A DNA stretch of 64,000 nucleotides from Xanthomonas vasicola (GCF_000772705.2 NZ_JSBW02000010.1:1-64000); one strand, 5' to 3'; numbered from the stretch's first letter, positions 1 to 9,735 are shown. The notes: generated from the sequence alone by a model not told the origin. A program made the numbers and translations.

Positions 1-183
1 TTGCACTGTCGAATCTGTGGCTGACGCGCAAAGCGTTAATGCCTGCTGCGGGGAAGCTGTGCCTGTAACCCAGGCAACACCCCGCAAACGGCCGAAACCG
101 GCAAAAAATCGGCGATTTGAGCGCCCTTAGCGCGGCGGATGCGGTTGCTTCGTTTTCCGGTCGCGTTGATCAGACCATCCCTA

Positions 184-999
184 ATGCCCGAGTTGCCCGA
201 AGTTGAAACTACGCTGCGCGGCTTGTCGCCGCACCTGGTTGCGCAACGCATCCATGGCGTCATCCTGCGTCGGCCGGATTTGCGCTGGCCGATTCCTGAG
301 CAGATCGAGCGTCTGCTGCCCGGCGCCATCATTACCAATGTGCGCCGACGTGCAAAGTACTTACTGATCGACACGGATGCGGGCGGCAGTGCACTCCTGC
401 ACCTTGGCATGTCCGGAAGCCTGCGGGTGTTGCCCGGCGATACGTTGCCGAGGTCGCATGACCACGTGGATATCAGTCTGCAAAATGGACGCGTTCTGCG
501 GTTCAACGATCCGCGCCGCTTCGGCTGTTTGCTGTGGCAATCCGACACGCAGGCGCATGAATTACTCGCGGCGCTTGGTCCAGAACCATTATCGGACGCA
601 TTTACTGGCGATTATCTGCACGCACTTGCATATGGTCGGCGTGCTGCCGTTAAAACCTTTCTGATGGATCAGGCCGTTGTTGTCGGCGTTGGCAATATCT
701 ATGCTGCCGAAAGCTTGCATCGCGCTGGAATCAGCCCCCTGCGCGAGGCGGGAAAGGTGTCGCTGGATCGCTACCGGCGTCTGGCTGACGCAGTAAAGGA
801 CATTCTGGCGTATGCCATCAAACGCGGTGGTACTACTTTGCGTGACTTCATCAGTCCTGATGGTGCGCCCGGCTATTTCGAACAGGAACTTACCGTATAC
901 GGCCGCGAAGGCGAGCCCTGCAAACAGTGCGGGCGGCTGTTGAAGCACGCCACCATCGGCCAGCGCGCCACGGTGTGGTGCGGGAGCTGTCAGCGCTAA
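184..999 (+). CDS. mutM: Formamidopyrimidine-DNA glycosylase (Fpg/MutM)
   Basis: Base-excision repair enzyme that removes 8-oxoguanine and formamidopyrimidines and nicks the strand by beta/delta elimination. The protein is 271 aa, the usual family length. The start at 184 is chosen because it gives the MPELPEVET N-terminus, in which Pro2 is the catalytic amine and Glu3 the acid; a longer frame from 139 would bury this proline. The C-terminus carries the zinc finger CKQC...WCGSC, ending CQR, and RRAKYL supplies the conserved lysine of the N-terminal lobe. No strong ribosome-binding site is visible. It looks like a single-gene unit ahead of a repeat-bearing intergenic region. Confidence 0.97.
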   Translation: MPELPEVETTLRGLSPHLVAQRIHGVILRRPDLRWPIPEQIERLLPGAIITNVRRRAKYLLIDTDAGGSALLHLGMSGSLRVLPGDTLPRSHDHVDISLQNGRVLRFNDPRRFGCLLWQSDTQAHELLAALGPEPLSDAFTGDYLHALAYGRRAAVKTFLMDQAVVVGVGNIYAAESLHRAGISPLREAGKVSLDRYRRLADAVKDILAYAIKRGGTTLRDFISPDGAPGYFEQELTVYGREGEPCKQCGRLLKHATIGQRATVWCGSCQR

Positions 1000-1176
1000 G
1001 TGCGACGTCAGACCGACGCTGCGTTTGACCAATCGCGTTATCGCAGTCGCGTCCAGCTCATCTCAGCGGAAGTCCCGGCAAGGTAAGCCGAGCAACGACG
1101 CATGTTGCTTATTAGCTGACGTGTTGCATGCGCCTGATCTACGCAATGTTGCGAGGCGATAAAAGTGTCTCTTACA

Positions 1177-1336
1177 CGCTGTGGTGATTCGGCATGCTCC
1201 GGCTGGTCGCCACGCCTTTGTGTCCGGAAGTGCAGCGGACAGTAGAAATTTCTATCACGGGGCTCATCTGCGCTGTGGTGATTCGGCATGCCCGGCTGGT
1301 CGCGATGCCTTTTGTATCCGGAAGTGCAGGGGACAG
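1177..1336. repeat. Imperfect 66-bp direct repeat in the mutM-DUF4380 intergenic region
   Basis: Two copies, 1177-1242 and 1271-1336, lie 94 bp apart start to start. Each begins CGCTGTGGTGATTCGGCATG and ends with CCGGAAGTGCAG followed by G or C and GGACAG. They differ at a handful of positions. The surrounding 1000-1634 stretch (635 bp) has no gene I can support. An open frame runs through the repeats into the next gene, but its composition and the signal peptide further down argue that it is not translated. Function unknown; a local duplication or a small repeat family. Confidence 0.8.
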
Positions 1337-1634
1337 GCGTAACTTTATCCAGGCAGCCTCGGTCACTGCGCTCGCTCTGGAAGCCGGCATCAAGTGTGCG
1401 CCGCAACCTTCATGCATGTCCGAGGGTGTCTATCGACTCACCAGAGATGCCCGTCTTTTTGAAACTGTCGAGAAGCAGCCAGCGCTATGCGCGTCTCTCG
1501 TCTCCAGGCAGGCGTATCGCCAATGCGCGCTTTGCCCGTCTGGAGACTTCCAGCAAGCAGACGCAACTAGCGTTGTTCTGGTGTCCACACATGCAGCGGG
1601 CCACAATTCCGAGGTCCTTGTTTGGAACCGCGAT

Positions 1635-2738
1635 ATGTCCAGCTCGCCGAAGCGCGTCATTCCTCTGATGGTTACCGGCGCAGTTGCGCTGTTGTGCATG
1701 ACGTCTTCAGGCGCAGTGACGCCCGCACCCGCTCACGCAGCTGCCGCAGAGCGCATCCGATTAAATAGCAAGGAGGTGGAGTTGAGCGCAACGCCGGCAT
1801 TTGGAGGGCGCGTGCTGTCGTTCAATCTGCGCGGTCAGCCTAATGTGTTGAAAGTCGGTGCGGCGGTGAAGCAACAGCCTGCGCCCGAGGTTTCAGCCAC
1901 TTCGGGGGATATTCCGTATTTTGGCCATGATGTGTGGGTTGGGCCGCAGAGTCAGTGGTGGTTGCACCAGCAGCTCAACCATGAGCGTCAAGCGGCGGCC
2001 GCGGTGTGGCCGCCTGACCCGTATCTGTCGTTGGCGCAGACGCAGGTCACCCTGCAGGGTCATGACGCGTTGGAATTTGAGGGCGTGCCCAGCCCGCTGA
2101 CCGGCGTGCAATTGCGCAAGCAGGTCAAGCTTTCTGCAGCGCGTGCGGATACTGTGGAGATCCACGCCAGCGCACGCAATATCCGCACGCAGCCCATTGC
2201 CTGGGATCTTTGGTTCAACACACGCGTTGCGGCCACGACTAGGGTCTTTGTGCCGGTTGCCGCTGCTGCGGATATTCGTGTGCAGCCGCCGAGCGAGGCC
2301 GGCACGACTGCGCCGCGGTTTAAGCTCAAGCGCGGCGTCTTTGCGCTGCGCGCCGATGCGCGCCAAGACGGACTGATCCAGCGTGGCAAGCTGTTGCTGC
2401 AGCCGTCTGCGGGGTGGATGGCCGGTTTTGCCGGCGGGCAAGTATTGGTGATTCGCTTCGCACATCAACCGCTGGCGGCGATCCATCCCGAACAAGGGCA
2501 GGTGGAGTTATATCTGGATGCGCCACCGCAGCATCCGGAGCAGGGATTGTTGGAAATGGAGGTGCATGCGCCGTATCGGCAGCTCGCGCCAGGCGCGCAA
2601 ATGCAGGCGCAGGAGCAGTGGACGCTGTTGCGCTACACCGGGCCGAACGAGGAGCAGGCGCAGCGACAGTTCCTGTGCGGCAAGACCAAAACGCTCGCGC
2701 TGGCCAATGCCTGCGATGGGCCGTCCGCGCCTCGCTGA
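1635..2738 (+). CDS. DUF4380-type exported protein
   Basis: This 367-aa protein has an N-terminal signal sequence (basic MSSSPKRV, a hydrophobic stretch to about residue 26, then AHA cleavage sites), followed by a beta-rich domain beginning ERIRLNSKEVELSATPAFGGRV. The glycine-rich start, WVGPQSQWW and the regularly spaced strands resemble DUF4380 and galactose-mutarotase-like sandwich proteins. The start at 1635 is preferred because it gives a proper signal peptide; the open frame extends upstream to 1194 through repeats. It lies 62 bp before opgD on the same strand, so a role in periplasmic glucan or carbohydrate handling is possible but only inferred. Confidence 0.75.
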   Translation: MSSSPKRVIPLMVTGAVALLCMTSSGAVTPAPAHAAAAERIRLNSKEVELSATPAFGGRVLSFNLRGQPNVLKVGAAVKQQPAPEVSATSGDIPYFGHDVWVGPQSQWWLHQQLNHERQAAAAVWPPDPYLSLAQTQVTLQGHDALEFEGVPSPLTGVQLRKQVKLSAARADTVEIHASARNIRTQPIAWDLWFNTRVAATTRVFVPVAAAADIRVQPPSEAGTTAPRFKLKRGVFALRADARQDGLIQRGKLLLQPSAGWMAGFAGGQVLVIRFAHQPLAAIHPEQGQVELYLDAPPQHPEQGLLEMEVHAPYRQLAPGAQMQAQEQWTLLRYTGPNEEQAQRQFLCGKTKTLALANACDGPSAPR

Positions 2739-2800
2739 GGTGCGCATTCACCTCGGTGCCGGGCTGTGGCTATGATGTCGCCCAATCCCTGACCAGATCG

Positions 2801-4408
2801 ATGCGCATGCAACGACGCCACTTCCTGAAGAATGCTGCTGCCGCATTGGCCGCGCTCGGTTTGCCGGCGTTTCCGCAATGGGCACTGGCGGCCAAGGCGG
2901 TTGGCTTGCGTCGCCTCGGGCAGCCGCAGCCGTTCGACTACGCTTGGTTGAAGGGTCAGGCGCGCGAGCTGGCAAAGGCGCCATACAAGAGCCACAAGCA
3001 GGTATTGCCGGGGCCGCTGGAGGCGTTGAACTGGGATCAGTACCAGTCCATCCGCTACCGCCAGGACCACGCGCTGTGGGCCGATGGCAATGGCAAATTC
3101 CAGGCGAAGTTCTTTCATCTGGGGCTGTATTTCCATACTCCGGTGCACATCTACGACATCGTCGATGGCAAGGCACAGCAGCTGGCGTACGACCCGGCTG
3201 CATTCGATTACGGCAAGAGCGGTCTGGGCGGCAAGCAATTGCCGAAGGATCTGGGCTTTGCCGGTTTCCGGCTCAATACACGCAAGGACACCGATCGCGA
3301 TTTCTCGGCGTTCCTGGGCGCGAGCTATTTCCGTGCTGTCGGCAAGGAGGGCCAGTACGGGCAATCGGCGCGCGGGTTGGCGATCGATACCGGCACCGGC
3401 GGGCCGGAGGAGTTTCCGGACTTCATCGCCTATTACCTGGAGCAGCCGGCCGACGACTCGAACACGGTGGTGGTGTACGGGTTGCTGGATTCGCCCAGCA
3501 TTGCTGGGGCCTACCGGTTCGCCATCACCAATGGCGATGTGCTGCTGATGGACATCGACAGCGCGCTTTACCCGCGCAAGACGATCGAGCGGCTGGGCAT
3601 CGGGCCGTGCACCAGCATGTATCAGGTCGGCGAAAACGATAACCGCATGGACTGGGACTGGCGCCCGGAAATTCACGACACCGATGGCCTGGCGATGTGG
3701 ACCGGTGGCGGGGAGTGGATCTGGCGCCCGTTATGCAACCCGCCGCATCTGCGCTTCAACATGTTTGTCGACGAAAACCCGCGCGGTTTCGGGCTGCTGC
3801 AGCGCGACCGCAACTTCGACCATTACCAGGACGATGGCGTGTTTTACGAGAAGCGCCCCTGTCTGTGGGTGGAACCCAAGAGTGGGTGGGGCAAGGGCTC
3901 GGTGCAGCTGGTCGAGATTCCGACGGTGGACGAGACCTTCGACAACATCGTGGCGTTCTGGAACCCACAGGCCAAGCCGCAGCCGGGGCAGGAGCTACTG
4001 ATGGGCTACCGGTTGTACTGGGGCGCGCAGCCGCCGGCCAGCTCGCCGCTGGCGCACTGCGTCGCCACCCGAACCGGCCTGGGCGGCATCGTTGGGCAAA
4101 AGCGCAGCCATTTCTCCTGGCGCTTTGTGGTGGATTTTACCGGTGGCGAACTGGCGGCGTTGACGAAGGACCCCAAGGCCAAGGTAGAGGCGGTGCTGCA
4201 GGTATCGCGCGGCACCACCGAAATCGTGTCGGCGCGCCCGCTACATGAGCTCAAGGGCTATCGTGCGATGTTCGACCTGGTGCCGCCGGACGAGGGCACC
4301 CAGCAGATTGATATCCGCCTGTATCTGCGCGCTAACGGTAAGCCGCTCACCGAAACCTGGCTGTACCAGTGGACCCCGCCGGCGGCGAGTGAGCGCAGGA
4401 TGTATTGA
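2801..4408 (+). CDS. opgD: Periplasmic glucan biosynthesis protein D (OpgD/MdoD)
   Basis: OpgD/OpgG-family periplasmic protein that shapes the backbone of osmoregulated periplasmic glucans. The N-terminus is a twin-arginine signal, RRHFLK followed by an alanine-rich hydrophobic run to about residue 31, which separates OpgD (Tat-exported) from OpgG (Sec-exported). Family signatures include FDYAWLKGQA, a GPCTSMYQVGEND stretch, DGLAMWTGGGEWIWRPL and a C-terminal beta-sandwich ending near WLYQWTP. The length of 535 aa is close to E. coli OpgD. The start at 2801 is set by the Tat signal; the frame remains open back to 2414 inside the previous gene. opgH is not in the window. Confidence 0.93.
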   Translation: MRMQRRHFLKNAAAALAALGLPAFPQWALAAKAVGLRRLGQPQPFDYAWLKGQARELAKAPYKSHKQVLPGPLEALNWDQYQSIRYRQDHALWADGNGKFQAKFFHLGLYFHTPVHIYDIVDGKAQQLAYDPAAFDYGKSGLGGKQLPKDLGFAGFRLNTRKDTDRDFSAFLGASYFRAVGKEGQYGQSARGLAIDTGTGGPEEFPDFIAYYLEQPADDSNTVVVYGLLDSPSIAGAYRFAITNGDVLLMDIDSALYPRKTIERLGIGPCTSMYQVGENDNRMDWDWRPEIHDTDGLAMWTGGGEWIWRPLCNPPHLRFNMFVDENPRGFGLLQRDRNFDHYQDDGVFYEKRPCLWVEPKSGWGKGSVQLVEIPTVDETFDNIVAFWNPQAKPQPGQELLMGYRLYWGAQPPASSPLAHCVATRTGLGGIVGQKRSHFSWRFVVDFTGGELAALTKDPKAKVEAVLQVSRGTTEIVSARPLHELKGYRAMFDLVPPDEGTQQIDIRLYLRANGKPLTETWLYQWTPPAASERRMY

Positions 4409-4426
4409 CGCTCGCTGAGCGAGACG

Positions 4427-4450
4427 GCTGGCGCCTGTTGTTGCGCCAGC
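4427..4450. terminator. Inverted repeat between opgD and the convergent kinase gene
   Basis: GCTGGCGC (4427-4434) and GCGCCAGC (4443-4450) form a perfect 8-bp stem with an 8-nt loop just after opgD. A shorter palindrome, CTCGCTGAGCGAG, precedes it. There is no T run, so it is not a classical intrinsic terminator. It could serve as an mRNA-end hairpin between the two convergent genes. Confidence 0.4.
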
Positions 4451-4574
4451 TCCGCACTGTGGCGTGCAGCCATGGCATGCGAATGGCTAGAGTCCGAAAG
4501 GCCGCCACATCAGCCGTTGGCGCGCCGCCTGCCGATGTGCTTTTTTGCAGGCTGACGGTCGTTGCGTAAAGCGC

Positions 4575-5819
4575 TTAGGCCGGCGCGGAGTTGTCGACCA
4601 ACTGCAGGCGCCCACGCGGGCGTGCGCACGCCAGCTCCACGCGAAAACAGGTGCCTCCCTTTCCGCTGATGATGCGTAATTCGCCTTGATGTGCTTTTGC
4701 GATCTGCGCTGCCATATGCAACCCCAGATCGACATCAGGCAGCGCACGTCCGCCGGCATGCACATGGGTGGATGCGTGCAGAACATCCAGCCTGCGCGGA
4801 TCGATTCCGTCCAGATTGCACACTTCGAAGCGCAGCCGGCCATGTTCGGTGACCGCGACCGCCTTGATCAGCGAACTCTGCGGGCCTTGCACGACCGCGT
4901 TGATCATCAGGCTGCCGAACATCTGCGCCAGACGGATCGCATCGCCGTGCACGGGCTCGTCGATGGCCACGTGCGTGGACAGCACCTGGTTGGGATAGGC
5001 AGCGCGGGTTTCGTCCACTACCTGGGATAGTGCATCAAGCAGGTCGCTGCCGTCGCCATAGTCCAGCTGCAGCCAGTCGCGTTCGATGCCGCGAGCGAAA
5101 TCGCAGGCGAAATCGATCAGTTCTTCCATGCGCCGCAGGCTGCGCTGCATCGAGCGGAAGGAGCTGCCGTAGCGATGGTTGAGCTGGTCGATGGACAGCA
5201 TGTCCACCACCGCATGCATGGACTGCAACGGGTTGCGCAGGTCGTGCGCGAGAATGCCGATGAATTCTTCGCGCAAGCGCGCCGATGCACCGACGCGTCC
5301 CAATTCGCTGCGTGCGCGCCGCGACTCCTGCGCACTTTCTTCGGCACGTTGCTCGGCCTGGATCTGTGCGGCCAGCAGCTGCGCGAGCAGTTCGACCTTT
5401 TCCACCAGCGGTGCATCCATGACACGCGGCTGCGGATCCAGTGCGCACAAGGTGCCGAACACGCTGCCGTCGTCGAACTTGATCGGCACCGAGACGTAGC
5501 TTTCAAAGCCGTAGAGCCGTGGCGAGGGATGATCGCGATAGACCGGGTCATCGGATGCATGCCCAAACCACACCGCGTTGCCTTTGACCCGCACGCTGTC
5601 GCAAAACGTGGTTGCCAGCGGTAGCTCGTCGCCGGGACGCAGGCCAAAAGACAACGTGTCGTGCACCTGGCAGGTGATCCAGCGTGCTTCGGTTACGCGC
5701 GCGACTGCAGCGAACCCCATGCCGGTCAGACGGGTGAGGACGGTCAATACATCGGGGACCGACGAGAGCCGGCCAACCCGCGCGATATCGGCGCGTAAGG
5801 CGGGAGGCAGTGGATCCAT
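4575..5819 (-). CDS. GAF-domain sensor histidine kinase
   Basis: Soluble 414-aa sensor kinase. A GAF domain covers about residues 20-150 (FGTLCALDPQPR is typical). A coiled linker rich in Glu, Ala and Arg follows, then the H-box FIGILAHDLRNPLQS with the phosphoaccepting His at about 192. The C-terminal ATPase part is divergent: the N-box reads LMINAVVQG, the G1 region is NLDGIDP instead of a normal DxGxG, and the last box keeps DLGLHMAAQIAKAHQG. No transmembrane segment or receiver domain is visible. The ATG at 5819 is preceded by GGAGG at good spacing; an in-frame TTG four codons upstream is less likely. No response-regulator gene is adjacent, so the partner is unknown. Confidence 0.85.
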   Translation of the reverse strand: MDPLPPALRADIARVGRLSSVPDVLTVLTRLTGMGFAAVARVTEARWITCQVHDTLSFGLRPGDELPLATTFCDSVRVKGNAVWFGHASDDPVYRDHPSPRLYGFESYVSVPIKFDDGSVFGTLCALDPQPRVMDAPLVEKVELLAQLLAAQIQAEQRAEESAQESRRARSELGRVGASARLREEFIGILAHDLRNPLQSMHAVVDMLSIDQLNHRYGSSFRSMQRSLRRMEELIDFACDFARGIERDWLQLDYGDGSDLLDALSQVVDETRAAYPNQVLSTHVAIDEPVHGDAIRLAQMFGSLMINAVVQGPQSSLIKAVAVTEHGRLRFEVCNLDGIDPRRLDVLHASTHVHAGGRALPDVDLGLHMAAQIAKAHQGELRIISGKGGTCFRVELACARPRGRLQLVDNSAPA

Positions 5820-6278
5820 GAGTGCCTCCAAGGAGTGGCTGATTGCCAGTTTACAGGGCTGCGGTTGCGCTCGGCTACGTGGCGCGCCGTTGTGTTACAT
5901 GCGCCACGATACGCCTGTGCGCGAATGATCGCGATGCCGTCGTGACCACATGCCTTCACAGGTTTAGCAGCGCCTGCATCGCGTATAGATCGCGGTGGAT
6001 GGATCGCGCTTAGCAGGCGAGGAAGTTGCCCTGCGCCGCCGAGCAGGGGCGTTGGTGCCAGCAACTGGCGTCAGCGCGGCAGCGAGGCATTCGGTGCTGT
6101 CGAGAAGCGAGCCGCTGTGTATATGAGACCAAAGCTGGGGTGCCTTCTTAGGGCGATACCGCGGTGCGTGCCACAGTGCGAAAATGGATGCGATCGAACT
6201 GCTCATCACTTAGGCGCAGCCCGGCCTTAATAGACCGCAGCCGCATCAGCACCGCAGGTACGCTCCCAATGCTCAGCG
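5820..6278. other. Intergenic region with no supported feature
   Basis: About 460 bp between the kinase gene and tdk, both on the minus strand. I see no convincing gene, RNA or repeat here. Any promoter for the kinase gene should lie just beyond 5819. Confidence 0.5.
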
Positions 6279-6908
6279 CTAGGCAACTGGCAGCGGCAAG
6301 GCGATCTGCAGTGGATCGATACGGCCTTCGCCGCGCATGATTTTCTTGAACTCGGCGCGGCTGACCGAGACATAGCGCTCGTTGCCGCCGATCTCCACCT
6401 GCGGGCCGTCCTGCACCGCGTGCCCGTGCGCATCCACACGCACGGTCATGGTCGCTTTGCTACCGCTGTGGCAGATGGTCTTGATCTCTTCCAGCTCGTC
6501 GGCCCAGGCCAGCAGGAACTGGCTACCTTCGAACAGCTCGCCGCGGAAATCGGTGCGCAGGCCATAGCACAGCACCGGAATGCGCAGGCGGTCGACCACC
6601 TCGCTCAGCTGCCACACCTGCGTACGGCTGAGGAACTGCGCCTCGTCCACCAGCACGCAATGCAACGGGCCGTCGTTGTGTATATCGCGCTCGACCAGCT
6701 GCTGCAACTCGGTGTCGCGCTCGAAGATACGCCCGTCCGCGCGCAGGCCGATCCGCGAGGCGACCACGCCGCTACCGGCGCGGTGATCGAGCTTGGGCGT
6801 CAGGATCAGCGTGCGCATGCCGCGCTCGCGGTAGTTGTGCGCAGACTGCAGCAAGGTGGTGGTCTTGCCGGCATTCATTGCCGAATAGTAGAAATAGAGC
6901 TTGGCCAT
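6279..6908 (-). CDS. tdk: Thymidine kinase
   Basis: Type II thymidine kinase (209 aa) that phosphorylates thymidine to dTMP in the salvage pathway. The P-loop SAMNAGKTT lies at residues 9-17, the catalytic Glu is in VDEAQF near residue 89, and the C-terminal lasso is GGNERYVSV. The structural zinc site looks damaged. E. coli-type enzymes use three Cys and one His, whereas here Cys146 remains but the other positions read Ser148, Ser183 and Glu186. The gene is divergent from rep, with about 207 bp between them. Confidence 0.96.
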   Translation of the reverse strand: MAKLYFYYSAMNAGKTTTLLQSAHNYRERGMRTLILTPKLDHRAGSGVVASRIGLRADGRIFERDTELQQLVERDIHNDGPLHCVLVDEAQFLSRTQVWQLSEVVDRLRIPVLCYGLRTDFRGELFEGSQFLLAWADELEEIKTICHSGSKATMTVRVDAHGHAVQDGPQVEIGGNERYVSVSRAEFKKIMRGEGRIDPLQIALPLPVA

Positions 6909-7115
6909 CGGACGATTTTACCGGGCCGGGCGGCTAGATGCGGCGCTGGTGTGTGCCGAGCTGGCCTCCCATAGCGGGGTGAACGACTGGCCCTCGCCCA
7001 TGGACGTATAGCCGCTCGCTGTGGGGCCGGGCTACCTGCAATGGATACATGAACCCAACGCGCCGGCCAGCCGCAGGCAGCCCCGGTACAATGGCGCGCT
7101 CTGTCGGAAGCCTCT

Positions 7116-9092
7116 ATGTACGGTCTCAATCCCCCGCAAAGCGCCGCGGTGCTGCACTGCGAAGGTCCCTTGTTGGTGCTGGCCGGTGCCGGTAGCGGCA
7201 AGACACGCGTGATTGTGGAAAAGATCGCGCATCTGATCGCCATCGGCCGTTATCCGGCCAAGCGCATCGCCGCGATCACCTTTACCAACAAATCCGCCAA
7301 GGAAATGCGTGAGCGTGTGGCCAAGCGCATCCGCGGCGACGGTGCCGATGGCCTGACCATCTGTACCTTCCATGCGCTGGGGCTGAAGTTCCTGCAGATC
7401 GAGCACGCTGCTGCCGGCCTGAAGCGCGGCTTTTCGATCTTCGATTCGGACGATGCCGCCGCGCAGATCAAGGACCTGATGCATGGCGCCAAGCCCGACG
7501 CGATCGAAGATGCCAAGAACCTGATCTCGCGCGCGAAGAATGCCGGCCTGTCGCCCGAGCAGGCGATGGCGGCGGCACGCAGCACCCGCGAAAAGGAAGC
7601 GGCCAGCTTGTACGAGCGCTACCAGGCGCGGCTGACGACCTTCAATGCGGTGGATTTCGATGACCTGATCCGCCTGCCGGTGCAGATTCTGGAGGCCAAC
7701 GAAGACATCGTGATGGGCTGGCGCGAGCGCATCGGCTATTTGCTGGTGGACGAGTGCCAGGACACCAACGATGCGCAGTACCGGCTGTTGAAGATGCTGG
7801 CCGGGCCACGCGGCAACTTCACCTGCGTGGGCGACGACGACCAGAGTATCTACGCCTGGCGCGGTGCCAATCCGGAGAACCTGCAGCAGATGGCGCGCGA
7901 TTATCCGGCACTGGAAATCATCAAGCTGGAGCAGAACTACCGCTGCTCCAACCGTGTGCTGCGCGCAGCCAATGCCTTGATCGCGCACAATCCGCATGAG
8001 CACTTGAAGACCTTGTGGAGCGATCAGGCCGACGGCGAGCGCATCCGCGTGTGGGAATGCCGCGACAGCGAGCATGAGGCCGAAAAGGTCGCTGCGGAGA
8101 TTTCGTTCCTGGGCACCGCCAAGCAGGTGCCGTGGAGCGATTTCTGCATTCTGTTTCGCGGTAATTTTCAGTCGCGGCCGCTGGAAAAAGCGCTGCAGCT
8201 GCTGCGCGTGCCGTATCACCTGACCGGGGGCACCGCATTTCTGGAACGGCAGGAGGTCAAGGACGTGTTGTCGTGGCTGCGGTTGATCGTCAACCCGGAC
8301 GACGATGCGGCGTTCTTGCGTGCGGTGCAGTCGCCCAAGCGCGAGGTTGGTGCGACCTCGCTGGCGCGTTTGGCTGAGCTTGCCAGCGCCAAGTCGGTGC
8401 CGATGTCGCGTGCGGCTGAGTCGATGGGTGCCTTGCAGCATCTGCCGCCGCGTGCAGCCAACGGCTTGAGTGCCTTTACCGACATCCTGCGCGACATGCG
8501 CGAGCACTCTTCCAGCATGCCGGCCGGCGAGCTGGTGCGCATGCTGGCCGAAAAATCTGGCCTGCTCAACGACCTGCGTAATCAATCCAAGGACGAAACC
8601 GGCTTCCAGCGGCGCAAGCGCAATCTGGACGAGCTGGCCGAGTGGTTCGAAGGCGGCCCGCGTGGCGCGAGTGCCAGCGATTTGGCCGCGCAGCTGGCGT
8701 TGCTGTCGCGCAACGACAAGGACGATGGCGGCAACCAGGTGCGCATGATGACCATGCATGCGTCCAAGGGTCTGGAGTTCCGCTACGTGTTCATCGTCGG
8801 CTGCGAGGACGGCGTACTGCCGCACGAAGTGAGCCTGGAAGAAGGCAATCTGCAGGAAGAACGCCGCTTGTTGTACGTGGGCATCACCCGCGCCAAGGAG
8901 CAGTTGTGGATGAGCCACAGCAAGCTGACGCGTAAGTTTGGCGAGCATGTGCGACTCAAACCGAGTCGCTTCTTCGACGAGATTCCGGCCGAAGAATTAC
9001 AATGCGACGGTGCCGACCCGGTGGCCGATGCCGAGCGCAAGAAAGAACGCGCCAGTGCGGGATTGGCGGCGATCCAGGCATTGTTCGACTGA
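7116..9092 (+). CDS. rep: ATP-dependent DNA helicase Rep
   Basis: Superfamily 1A 3'-5' helicase (658 aa, E. coli Rep size) that helps forks pass obstacles and restart. All UvrD/Rep motifs are visible in order: the Q-motif region MYGLNPPQSAAV, Walker A AGAGSGKT, the Ia region TFTNKSAKEM, Walker B VDECQDTN, motif III GDDDQSIYAWRGA, motif IV QNYRCSNRVL, motif V MTMHASKGLEF and motif VI ERRLLYVGITRA. GGAAG lies just before the ATG. The gene is divergent from tdk and followed by an acetyltransferase. Confidence 0.97.
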   Translation: MYGLNPPQSAAVLHCEGPLLVLAGAGSGKTRVIVEKIAHLIAIGRYPAKRIAAITFTNKSAKEMRERVAKRIRGDGADGLTICTFHALGLKFLQIEHAAAGLKRGFSIFDSDDAAAQIKDLMHGAKPDAIEDAKNLISRAKNAGLSPEQAMAAARSTREKEAASLYERYQARLTTFNAVDFDDLIRLPVQILEANEDIVMGWRERIGYLLVDECQDTNDAQYRLLKMLAGPRGNFTCVGDDDQSIYAWRGANPENLQQMARDYPALEIIKLEQNYRCSNRVLRAANALIAHNPHEHLKTLWSDQADGERIRVWECRDSEHEAEKVAAEISFLGTAKQVPWSDFCILFRGNFQSRPLEKALQLLRVPYHLTGGTAFLERQEVKDVLSWLRLIVNPDDDAAFLRAVQSPKREVGATSLARLAELASAKSVPMSRAAESMGALQHLPPRAANGLSAFTDILRDMREHSSSMPAGELVRMLAEKSGLLNDLRNQSKDETGFQRRKRNLDELAEWFEGGPRGASASDLAAQLALLSRNDKDDGGNQVRMMTMHASKGLEFRYVFIVGCEDGVLPHEVSLEEGNLQEERRLLYVGITRAKEQLWMSHSKLTRKFGEHVRLKPSRFFDEIPAEELQCDGADPVADAERKKERASAGLAAIQALFD

Positions 9093-9198
9093 TGTGCGGT
9101 GTGCCGTTGCACGCGCAACGCGCAACCACATGCTGCATCGCGCTTGCCAGTGACGCGCCGGCACAGCAGTCTGGCTTTTCATGATGCCGGAGTGTGAC

Positions 9199-9735
9199 GT
9201 GACTGTCGTAATCGAAACCCCGCGGCTGCGCTTGCGTACGCTCGACCCTGAGCACGATGCCGATGCGATGTTGGAACTGGTCAACGACCCTGGTTTTATC
9301 GCCGGCATTAACGACCGCGGCATTCGCACGCGTGAGCAGGCGCGCGCGCATCTACGCGCGTGGGCGCAGGCGCACCAGGAGCGATATGGCTTCGCGCATT
9401 GGGCGGTGGAAACGCGCGAGGACGCCGCGTTTGTCGGTACGTTGGGGCTGTTGTGTCGCGACACCTTGCCGGTGCCGCATATCGGCTTTGCGTTGCTGCC
9501 TGCGTATCGCGGCAAGGGTTATGTCACCGAAGCCGGTCGCGCGGTGTTGGACTACGCACGCGCTGTACTGGGCTTGTCGCAGCTGTGCGCCATCGTGTCA
9601 CCGGACAATGCCAATTCGATCCGTGCGCTGGAAAAGCTCGGGCTGCAGCAACACGGTTTGCGGGAATTGAGCCCGGAGACAGCGGCAGTGCTGTATTACG
9701 AAATCGATTTGGGGCCTGCGCGTAGCGCTAGCTGA
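9199..9735 (+). CDS. GNAT family N-acetyltransferase (RimJ/RimL-like)
   Basis: A GNAT acetyltransferase of about 178 aa. The N-terminal IETPRLRLR strand is the hallmark of the RimJ/RimL-like group. The acetyl-CoA loop appears as LLPAYRGKGYVTEA, and the C-terminal NANSIRALEKLG is a standard GNAT signature. The substrate cannot be told from sequence; ribosomal protein N-termini or small amines are options. I chose GTG at 9199 because CCGGAG sits 6 bp upstream; ATG codons at 9181 and 9184 are in frame but lack a good binding site. The gene follows rep by about 100 bp. Confidence 0.87.
   Translation: MTVVIETPRLRLRTLDPEHDADAMLELVNDPGFIAGINDRGIRTREQARAHLRAWAQAHQERYGFAHWAVETREDAAFVGTLGLLCRDTLPVPHIGFALLPAYRGKGYVTEAGRAVLDYARAVLGLSQLCAIVSPDNANSIRALEKLGLQQHGLRELSPETAAVLYYEIDLGPARSAS

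Noticed and set aside
4568-4577. AAGCGCTT palindrome at the end of the histidine kinase gene
   Set aside because: It lies inside or at the very end of a coding region, lacks the TG...CA flanks of the LacI-type sites, and no promoter is expected there.
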